Positions 4,899 to 10,652 of a stretch of 10,652 nucleotides of DNA are shown in pieces. The position numbers and the translations under genes are program-made. Location: assembly GCA_030531285.1 (NCBI GenBank), contig JAUNNW010000042.1, forward strand, positions 1 to 10,652, read 5' to 3'. Numbering within the stretch: position 1 is the first letter of the stretch; the number at the start of each line of letters is the position of its first letter. This DNA comes from Synergistaceae bacterium. GTDB taxonomy: Bacteria > Synergistota > Synergistia > Synergistales > Synergistaceae. The notes beneath the pieces were generated by a model that did no database searches, was not told the DNA's origin, and was given only the letters and a program-made list of their open reading frames with translations.

Positions 4899-5681
4899 CT
4901 ATTCAGCTTCGTACGGAAGGTCAACGCGCGTTACGTCCATTGCCCTGCCCGTTTCACCGTCGATTTCGATTACCACGCCCTGAAGTCTGACGTTTGTGTC
5001 ACAGACTTCGAATTTGGCGGGAACGCCGTAAAGGAATTTCGGCAGCACGGATTCATAGCTCATTCCTATTATTCCTCCGTGTCCGCCTGTCATCCCTGCA
5101 TCCGTGATGTAAGCCGTACCTCCGGCAAATACCTGTTCGTCCGCCGTCTGCACGTGCGTGTGAGTTCCGGCTACCGCCGAAACACGCCCGTCAACGTAGC
5201 GTCCAAAGGCATATTTCTCTGACGTAGCTTCGCCGTGGAAATCGACGAAGACTGCCGGTACTTCATTTTTGGCAAGCAGTTCGTCCGCACATTTGAACGG
5301 GCAGTCAAGCGGCGGCATGAAGGCTCTGCCGAGCAGACACATTACCGCCAGCTTTTCACCATTTTTTTCATACACCGCAAAGCCTCTGCCGGGGGTGCCT
5401 TCAGGATGGTTTGCGGGGCGCAGTATGCGCGGCTCACTGTCAAGCACGGGCACAAAGTCTTTTTTGTCCCACACGTGGTTGCCGTTTGTCAGAACGTCTA
5501 TTCCTGCGGCAAACAGTTCGTTCATGACCTTTTCAGTCAGTCCGAATCCCCCCGCCGCGTTTTCGCCGTCGGCGATTACAAAGTCGAATCCGCCGAACTG
5601 TTCGCGAAGTTTGGGAATTGCCTGTTTGCAGGCTTCTCTTCCCGGCCGTCCGTCTATGTCGCCGATAAAAAGTATTCTCAA
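4899..5681 (-). CDS. ymdB: YmdB-family metallophosphoesterase
   Basis: Members of this family are di-metal phosphodiesterases; Bacillus subtilis YmdB hydrolyses 2',3'-cyclic nucleotides and affects biofilm and motility gene expression. With the chosen start the protein has 260 residues and begins MRILFIGDIDGRPGR. Metal ligands are then D8, E40, N41 (DGENAAGG), N68 (TNGNHVWD), H149 (DFHGEATSEK), H174 and H176 (GTHTHVQT). I chose TTG 5681 because AGGTGA lies five bases upstream, the family starts MRILFIGD, and the aspartate falls at position 8. A GTG at 5690, flush with the rny stop, would add three residues (MSR) but has no ribosome-binding site. It is probably co-transcribed with rny, nine bases after its stop, as in Bacillus. 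Confidence 0.93.
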   Translation of the reverse strand: MRILFIGDIDGRPGREACKQAIPKLREQFGGFDFVIADGENAAGGFGLTEKVMNELFAAGIDVLTNGNHVWDKKDFVPVLDSEPRILRPANHPEGTPGRGFAVYEKNGEKLAVMCLLGRAFMPPLDCPFKCADELLAKNEVPAVFVDFHGEATSEKYAFGRYVDGRVSAVAGTHTHVQTADEQVFAGGTAYITDAGMTGGHGGIIGMSYESVLPKFLYGVPAKFEVCDTNVRLQGVVIEIDGETGRAMDVTRVDLPYEAE

Positions 5682-5690
5682 CCGGCTCAC

Positions 5691-7220
5691 CTACTTGGCA
5701 TAGTCAACAGCTCTCGTTTCGCGGACAAGCGTTACCTTGATCTGTCCCGGATAACGCATTTCCGCTTCTATGCGGCGCGCTATGTCGTATGCAAGTTTCT
5801 GCATTGCGCCGTCATCAGTTACGGAAGGTTCGACAACGACTCTGACTTCGCGCCCTGCCTGAATTGCAAACGCCTTGCCGACGCCTTCAAAGCCTTTCGC
5901 GATTTCTTCAAGCTGTTCAAGTCTCTTGACGTAGGCTTCAAGGCTTTCCCTGCGGGCGCCAGGACGCGCGGCGCTTATAGCGTCAGCCGCCGCGACTATT
6001 ACGGCATAGATTGTCTTTGCTTCTTCTTCCTCATGGTGCGCTGCTATGGCGTTAATAACAACAGGGTCTTCGCCGTAGCGTTTCGCAAGGTTTGCGCCGA
6101 TCTGCGCATGGGGACCTTCAATTTTGAAATCCACAGCTTTGCCGATGTCGTGAAGCAGGCCTGCGCGTGCTGCAAGTGCCTGGTCAACCCCGAGTTCTGC
6201 TGCAAGAATGCCCGACAGATGGGCAACTTCAAGGCTGTGGTGAAGCGCGTTCTGTCCGTAGCTCGTGCGGAAACGAAGCTGTCCGAGTATTTCGGCAAGG
6301 TTGTCGTTCATGTTTTTGACGCCCACTTCCATAAGGGCGGCGTCGGCTGTTTCAAGCACCTGTTCCTGAACGTCTTTTTCTGCCTTGGCTATGATTTCTT
6401 CAATACGCGTGGGATGAATGCGCCCGTCAGCGACAAGTCTTTCAAGCGAGACTCTCGCCACTTCGCGGCGCACAGGATCGAAGCTGCTGAGCGTAACAAC
6501 TTCGGGGCTGTCGTCAACTATGAGGTCAACTCCGGTAAGCGTTTCAAACGTTCTTATGTTGCGCCCTTCGCGGCCTATTATGCGCCCCTTCATTTCGTCA
6601 GAGGGGATGGCAACGGCGGTTACAACCGCGTCTGATGTAAATTCAACGCCGCAGCGCTGAATGGCTGTGGCAATTATGTCCTGTGCTGTTTTATCCGCTT
6701 CACGCTTTGCTTTTTCTTCAAGAACCTTAAGGCGAATACCTATCTGGTGCTGTGCTTCGGTTTCAACCTGTGCCAGCAGCTGCGCCTTGGCTTCTTCCCT
6801 TGTAAGCCTCGCAATCTGTTCAAGCTTGTCAACCAGCTCGTTTTCACGGGCTGCGACTCTGTTAGCTTTTTCCTGAATCTGTATTTCGCGGTTTCTGAGT
6901 TCGTCTTCCTTGCGGCTTACGTTGTCAAGTTTTTTGTCAAGGTTCTCTTCCTTTTGGTCAAGCCTTTTTTCCGCGCGCTGAATTTCAGCTCTGCGTTCTT
7001 TCGTGTCGCGCTCAAACTCCTGACGCATTCTGTGAACTTCTTCCTTGCCTTCCGCCACAATTTCGCGTTTTGTCTGTTCCGCTTTGCGTTTCGTTTCAAC
7101 AAGCACCGTCTCGGCGCTTGTCCTTGCGTTCTTGTATTTCTTTTTTTCTGCCGCCTGATGTGCGGCAAATCCAATCAGCGCACCTGCTGCGAGGCACGCC
7201 AATCCTATTGCAAATATCAT
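5691..7220 (-). CDS. rny: Ribonuclease Y
   Basis: RNase Y is a membrane-anchored endoribonuclease that starts decay and processing of many mRNAs. The 509-residue protein has the usual length and order of parts. There is a single N-terminal membrane helix (about 2-20) and a long charged coiled coil (about 25-180). The KH RNA-binding domain carries GRIIGREGRN (about 212-221). The HD domain has H357-D358 in GLLHDIGK, preceded by ALHHSLEVAHLSG and followed by IAAHHEEEE. ATG 7220 is chosen over the in-frame GTG at 7229, because AGGTGA at 7231-7226 is five bases upstream of the ATG and overlaps the GTG. A promoter lies at 7322-7350. ymdB follows directly. Confidence 0.96.
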   Translation of the reverse strand: MIFAIGLACLAAGALIGFAAHQAAEKKKYKNARTSAETVLVETKRKAEQTKREIVAEGKEEVHRMRQEFERDTKERRAEIQRAEKRLDQKEENLDKKLDNVSRKEDELRNREIQIQEKANRVAARENELVDKLEQIARLTREEAKAQLLAQVETEAQHQIGIRLKVLEEKAKREADKTAQDIIATAIQRCGVEFTSDAVVTAVAIPSDEMKGRIIGREGRNIRTFETLTGVDLIVDDSPEVVTLSSFDPVRREVARVSLERLVADGRIHPTRIEEIIAKAEKDVQEQVLETADAALMEVGVKNMNDNLAEILGQLRFRTSYGQNALHHSLEVAHLSGILAAELGVDQALAARAGLLHDIGKAVDFKIEGPHAQIGANLAKRYGEDPVVINAIAAHHEEEEAKTIYAVIVAAADAISAARPGARRESLEAYVKRLEQLEEIAKGFEGVGKAFAIQAGREVRVVVEPSVTDDGAMQKLAYDIARRIEAEMRYPGQIKVTLVRETRAVDYAK

Positions 7221-7291
7221 TTCTTTCACCTCATTTAATTGTCATGGTTCAGAGTTATGCTGCTCGTAGTCTGTTTTGAATCTAGGATTAA

Positions 7292-7308
7292 AGCACATAT
7301 GCTGTGCT
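7292..7308 (-). other. Hairpin in the rny 5' leader
   Basis: AGCACA (7292-7297) pairs with TGTGCT (7303-7308) across a five-base loop. If transcription starts near 7315, the stem sits at the extreme 5' end of the ~95-base leader. It has no T-run, so it is not a recG terminator. A 5' stem could stabilise the messenger; that is inference. Confidence 0.35.
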
Positions 7309-7321
7309 GCACGCACCAACT

Positions 7322-7350
7322 ATTTTAAGCCTTTATCGCCATATTTGCAA
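7322..7350 (-). promoter_or_regulatory. Predicted promoter of rny-ymdB
   Basis: On the minus strand TTGCAA (7350-7345) and TAAAAT (7327-7322) are 17 bases apart, just downstream of the recG stop codon. This gives rny and ymdB a start of their own, although no terminator separates them from recG, so read-through from divIVA-recG is possible. Confidence 0.55.
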
Positions 7351-7358
7351 ATCTGCCG

Positions 7359-9431
7359 TCAGCCGTTCTGCAGGAAGCGTTTTTCCACCGCCTCAAGCAG
7401 GGAGGGATATTTTTCGATTTCGCCGCTTTCAGCAAGCTCTGCCGCGTCTTCCCTCGTTTTGCGGATAAGCGTAAGGTCTTTTTTCAAATCGGCAAATTTA
7501 AATTCCGTCAGCCCGTGCTGGGCAAAGCCTGAAATTTCGCCGCTTCCGCGAAGCTCAAGGTCTGCTTCCGCTATTTTGAAGCCGTCGTCCGTATCAAGCA
7601 TTGTCTGAAGCCTGTCAGGTATGCCGTTTTCAAGATTTTCGACAAGCAGTATGCAGACGCCGCGTCTGCCTCCCCTGCCTGTTCTTCCTCTCAGCTGGTG
7701 AAGCTGCGAAAGCCCGAAACGTTCTGCGCCTTCCACCACCATTACGGAAGCTTCGGGAACGTCTATTCCAACCTCCACAACGGTTGTCCCCGCAAGAATT
7801 TTTGTCTCTCCGCCGCGGAATTTTTTCAGCTCCTCTTCTTTTTCATCGCCGCTCATTCCGCCGTAGACAAGCCCTACGCCGAGTCTTCCCAGGTGTTTTT
7901 TGAGAAACGCGAAGCGTTTTTTCGCGGAAGCCGCTGTTGAAGCTTCGCTTTCTTCAACTCTCGGGCACACCCAGTACACGCGCCCGCCTTTTGCGGCTTC
8001 GTCAATCAGGAACTGCAGCAGAACTGCCATCTGTTTCAGGTCGGTCACGCGCGTTTCAATTTTTTTTCTGCCTTCAGGCCTGTCTGTCAGCAGCGATATG
8101 TCAAGGTCGGCAAACAGCGTCATAGCAAGGCTGCGGGGAATCGGGGTGGCGGACATCATCAGCAGATGCGGTGCTTTGCCCTGACGGACGATCGCTTTTC
8201 TCTGCTCTACGCCGAAACGCTGCTGTTCGTCGATAACAACCGCGCCGAGATTTTTAAATTTCACCCTGTCAAACAGCAGAGCCTGTGTGCCGACAATAAC
8301 GTTTATTTCGCCGTTTCCCGCGCCTTTGATTATCGCATTGCGTTCCGAAAGTCTCTGTCCGCCCTTTACAAATGCCGTTTTTACGCCGAGAGGCGAAAGC
8401 CGTTTTTCCATTTCCGCGTACAGCTGCGCCGCAAGAATTTCTGTTGGAGCCATAACCGCGCACTGCACACCCGAATCACAGCAGGCAGCGGCAAGACCGA
8501 CAGCAACAAGAGTTTTTCCGCTGCCCACGTCGCCTTGCAGAAGCCTTGACATCGGCTCTTCCGAAGACGTGTCGGCAAATATTTCTTTCAGCGCCTGCTG
8601 CTGAGAGCCTGTCAGGCTGAAAGGAAGCGAAGCGGAAAACGCTTCGTAAATTTTTCCGGGAATGATTTTTGCTGCCGAACGGCAGCTTTTGAGCGCGTGT
8701 CTGCGAAGCACAAGCCCAGCCTGAACTATAAAAAGCTCTTCGTAGGCAAATCTGCGGCGTGCTTCGCGCCAGCCTGCTTCGTCCAAAGGTCTGTGCAGCT
8801 GCATAACGGCATTCGCCCGCGGCATGAGCGAACGTTTTTCCGCAAATTTTTCGGGGATAATTTCTTCCGTAAGCGGCAGAGCTTTTTCCAGCACGTCGGA
8901 CATAAGCTTTTTGAACCAGTGCGCTTTGAGCCCTTCCGTTGACGGATAAATCGGAATTATGCCTGTTAAGACAGATTTTTTCGGATTTTTTGTAACCTCA
9001 AATTCAGGGTTGGAAAGCTGCAGGCGATTGCCGTAGCTCACGATTTCACCGCAGAAAACGGCGGTATCGCCTTCCCTGAGCAAATATTCAAGCCCCTTGC
9101 GGTTAAACCAGAAAGCGCGTATTTCTGCGCTGCTGTCCTGCAGCACCGCAGTAACCATATCCAGCTTTTTTCCGGGGATTCTGTGTCTTTCGATTGACGA
9201 AACGTAAGCGAAAATTACGGCTTTTGTGCCTTCCTGCAGTGCAGAAACGGCTGTAAAGCTTCTGCGGTCTTCATATTTTCTCGGGAAAAATTCTATGAGG
9301 TCGCTGACCGTACGCAAACCGAGCTTTTCCAGCAGCAGGCTACGTTTTTCGCCTACGCCGGAAAGCGTGTCAAGCCGTGCGGCAAGAAAGCCGCCGTCAG
9401 ATTTTTTTTCGGCAGTTTCTGTTTTCTTCAC
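7359..9431 (-). CDS. recG: ATP-dependent DNA helicase RecG
   Basis: RecG is a double-stranded DNA translocase that remodels stalled replication forks and Holliday junctions. The 690-residue length is normal. The N-terminal wedge/OB region spans about 20-260, with LSGVGEKR and FFPRKYEDRR. The helicase core has Walker A GDVGSGKT (300-307), the motif II box DEQQRFG (401-407), and SATPIPRSLAMTLF (427-440). Motif VI QLRGRTGRGG and the RecG-type tail ADLELRGSGEISGFAQHG follow. The usual motif II in RecG is DEQHRFG, so H is replaced by Q at 404. The start is GTG 9431, directly after the divIVA stop; no later in-frame start occurs before the conserved part. It is translated, probably coupled, with divIVA. 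Confidence 0.96.
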   Translation of the reverse strand: MKKTETAEKKSDGGFLAARLDTLSGVGEKRSLLLEKLGLRTVSDLIEFFPRKYEDRRSFTAVSALQEGTKAVIFAYVSSIERHRIPGKKLDMVTAVLQDSSAEIRAFWFNRKGLEYLLREGDTAVFCGEIVSYGNRLQLSNPEFEVTKNPKKSVLTGIIPIYPSTEGLKAHWFKKLMSDVLEKALPLTEEIIPEKFAEKRSLMPRANAVMQLHRPLDEAGWREARRRFAYEELFIVQAGLVLRRHALKSCRSAAKIIPGKIYEAFSASLPFSLTGSQQQALKEIFADTSSEEPMSRLLQGDVGSGKTLVAVGLAAACCDSGVQCAVMAPTEILAAQLYAEMEKRLSPLGVKTAFVKGGQRLSERNAIIKGAGNGEINVIVGTQALLFDRVKFKNLGAVVIDEQQRFGVEQRKAIVRQGKAPHLLMMSATPIPRSLAMTLFADLDISLLTDRPEGRKKIETRVTDLKQMAVLLQFLIDEAAKGGRVYWVCPRVEESEASTAASAKKRFAFLKKHLGRLGVGLVYGGMSGDEKEEELKKFRGGETKILAGTTVVEVGIDVPEASVMVVEGAERFGLSQLHQLRGRTGRGGRRGVCILLVENLENGIPDRLQTMLDTDDGFKIAEADLELRGSGEISGFAQHGLTEFKFADLKKDLTLIRKTREDAAELAESGEIEKYPSLLEAVEKRFLQNG

Positions 9432-10322
9432 CTAATCATCCAAATCGTCAGTCTTTGCGTAGTTTATATTTCTGCGCAGACGCAGTGGTTCTGCGTCCCT
9501 GCCGAACAGGTTTGACTGATTGTCGTCGGCAAACGAAGTCTGTTCAGCGCCGGCAAGCTGCTCGGCAGAAATTTCTTCCTCGCTCTTTTCCGCCGGTTCT
9601 TCACTGCGCGAATCCGCCATGATAAGCTCTTCGGAATCAAACAGCCTGAATTCGTCTTCCTCCGGCTGCGCGGCCTCTGCCTCTTTTTCCGGCACTTCCG
9701 GCTGAAACGCTTTTTCAATTTCAAAACTTGTTTCCCTGATTTCTTCAGGTTCGGCAGGCTGAATTTCCCCGGCAGCCGTTTTCTCCGCCGTTTCTTCCTG
9801 CACCGCTTCTTCAGCCGTAATTTCGGCGTTTTGCTTTATGAAACTCTCGGCTTCCTCGGAAACAGGCGTAGGAGAAGCACAGCGGCAGAGCAGCTCGTCA
9901 AAACGCGCCACAAAGCCTCTTGCCTCCGACATGTAAAGCTTTCTGACTTCTTTTATTCTTTCAAGCTCATCGCAGAGCTCCTTTTTCTCGCTGTATGCGC
10001 CGCTGCGTATTTCTTCGGCGCGCTTTTCGGCTTCCGAAATTATCTTTTCAGCTTCCTCACGGGCAGCGGCAGTTTTTTCTTCCGCGCTTTTCTGCGCCAT
10101 AAGGAGAGTGTCGTGCATAACCGAGCGGACGTGCTCAAATTCGGCAAGCTTCTCCCTGCTCTCTTTGCATTCGCGCTCAAGCCTGCTGATTTTTTCGGCA
10201 TACTGCCGCAGCGCGTCAACAACGTCGTCAAGGAAACGGTCAACCTCGTTTGTGTCGTAACCGCGTATTGCTTTTTTGAATCCTGCGTGCAAAACGTCCT
10301 GAGAAGTAAGCAGATTATCCAT
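9432..10322 (-). CDS. DivIVA-domain protein with acidic tail
   Basis: DivIVA-family proteins bind curved membrane at cell poles and division sites and recruit partners. The 296-residue protein begins with the DivIVA N-terminal domain. LTSQDVLHAGFKKAIRGYDTNEVDRFLDDVVDAL (about 5-38) has the hallmark phenylalanine, arginine and GYD..EVD. A continuous coiled coil follows to about residue 140. From about 155 to 270 the chain is very rich in Glu, Ala, Pro and Ser, probably disordered, and it ends in a short basic-then-acidic tail (LRLRRN, DDLDD). ATG 10322 has a strong GGAGGG site eight to nine bases upstream. It abuts recG. No clear promoter was found in the repeat-rich spacer upstream. Whether it acts in division, growth or envelope organisation is not readable. 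Confidence 0.9.
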   Translation of the reverse strand: MDNLLTSQDVLHAGFKKAIRGYDTNEVDRFLDDVVDALRQYAEKISRLERECKESREKLAEFEHVRSVMHDTLLMAQKSAEEKTAAAREEAEKIISEAEKRAEEIRSGAYSEKKELCDELERIKEVRKLYMSEARGFVARFDELLCRCASPTPVSEEAESFIKQNAEITAEEAVQEETAEKTAAGEIQPAEPEEIRETSFEIEKAFQPEVPEKEAEAAQPEEDEFRLFDSEELIMADSRSEEPAEKSEEEISAEQLAGAEQTSFADDNQSNLFGRDAEPLRLRRNINYAKTDDLDD

Positions 10323-10340
10323 TCAAAATCCCTCCAGTGA

Positions 10341-10383
10341 TAATCAGCATTAAGCTGTAAACTGCAAGCCTTAAGCGAAATGA
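10341..10383. repeat. Heptad array C, left part
   Basis: The units ATTAAGC, TGTAAAC, TGCAAGC, CTTAAGC, GAAATGA run from 10349 with period 7, preceded by TAATCAG at 10341. TGCAAGC and TGTAAAC resemble units of array B (TGCAAAG, TGTAAAG). It lies 19 bases upstream of the divIVA start codon, inside the likely leader. Confidence 0.5.
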
Positions 10384-10448
10384 CAACTTCATAACGCGAG
10401 GTCCTAAATTTTTTAGAGGTTTAGTTTTTTGCCTGCGCTTAAGGTTTC

Positions 10449-10476
10449 ATTCGTTGTAATTCGTAATTGATTCTTA
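10449..10476. repeat. Heptad array C, right part, opposite sense
   Basis: The units ATTCGTT, GTAATTC, GTAATTG, ATTCTTA run with period 7. On the minus strand they read as GAAT/AATTAC-type heptads, so they are opposite in sense to the left part, as in element A. The 65 bases between hold an imperfect hairpin (CCTAAA with TTTAG, near 10404-10418) but no palindromic unit with the conserved flanks. Confidence 0.45.
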
Positions 10477-10488
10477 AACGCTGTATTC

Positions 10489-10652
10489 TTATCTGTACAA
10501 ATTCATTGACCTGCGGCTGCGCGTTGAGAAATAAACCTCAACTTCGTTCGCAATTCGCCTTGCCGCCCCGTAATCAAACTGCATTCTGCCGTAGCCTTCG
10601 GATATTTCCCGAAGCTTTTCCGGCGAGGACAGCAGTTCGTCCGCAAGATTTG
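10489..10652 (-). CDS. C-terminal fragment of an unidentified protein, possibly a glycosyltransferase
   Basis: The last 53 codons of a gene that starts beyond the right edge are visible, ending at TAA 10491-10489. The frame encodes LADELLSSPEKLREISEGYG, then a GAARRIANEVEVYF segment and a basic end. A short 'L..LL..PE.L..I' helix followed by 'GAA.RIA.EV' is how many GT-B glycosyltransferases end (MurG, LpxB and MGDG-synthase-like proteins). That is the basis of the suggestion; no catalytic part is in view. The gene runs in the same direction as divIVA with about 166 bases between, and no clear terminator separates them. Confidence 0.6.
   Translation of the reverse strand, partial: NLADELLSSPEKLREISEGYGRMQFDYGAARRIANEVEVYFSTRSRRSMNLYR

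Noticed and set aside
5235..6635. Long + strand open frame (466 codons) opposite ymdB and rny
   Set aside because: It lies antisense to two fully recognised genes, crosses their junction, and its Cys/Phe-rich translation shows no family; it is the usual shadow of codon-biased genes.
7291..7310. Terminator for recG
   Set aside because: The six-base stem lacks a T-run in the minus direction and lies downstream of a good promoter for rny.

Overview
The window looks like chromosomal DNA of a bacterium with a gene-dense backbone of intermediate G+C. It carries RNase Y (rny) directly followed by ymdB, a DivIVA-family protein, RecG, alanine racemase and a prokaryotic neurotransmitter:sodium symporter. 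The rny-ymdB pair plus DivIVA is typical of Firmicutes-like lineages and also occurs in Synergistota. The lineage cannot be fixed from this sequence alone; an anaerobic gut-type Synergistota or Firmicutes member is my working guess. There are no rRNA or tRNA genes, CRISPR arrays, insertion sequences or phage genes.

Layout. Positions 1-430 are non-coding: an unassigned left edge, then a repeat element with two 35-bp inverted arms built of heptads around a palindromic unit, then a strong terminator hairpin. On the + strand follow three independently transcribed genes: a small secreted PepSY-domain protein (464-748), an HD-domain phosphohydrolase (893-1654) and alanine racemase (1848-2936). The terminator-promoter spacer in front of the HD gene and the spacer in front of alr are diverged copies of the same roughly 75-bp sequence. 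A short minus-strand remnant that resembles the end of folylpolyglutamate synthase lies at the upstream edge of the second copy. From 2938 to 3250 is a second repeat zone: about 16 heptads, then two palindromic units in inverted orientation.

The rest is on the minus strand. Read in the direction of transcription it is: a partial upstream gene (10489-10652, only its C-terminus visible), a spacer with more heptads, divIVA (9432-10322), recG (7359-9431), an internal promoter, rny (5691-7220), ymdB (4899-5681), a terminator, and a separately transcribed NSS-family transporter (3325-4683) that ends at a 13-bp-stem terminator. divIVA/recG and rny/ymdB are both abutting pairs with a TAG-GTG junction, where an AGGTGA ribosome-binding motif overlaps the upstream stop codon.

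Function. The minus-strand cluster joins cell-pole/division organisation (DivIVA), replication-fork rescue (RecG), mRNA turnover at the membrane (RNase Y) and a companion metallophosphoesterase (YmdB). Alanine racemase supplies D-Ala for peptidoglycan. Nothing in the coding part looks like an undescribed system. The most unusual content is non-coding: a family of intergenic repeats that combines period-7 arrays with hairpin units whose stems change in sequence but keep pairing.
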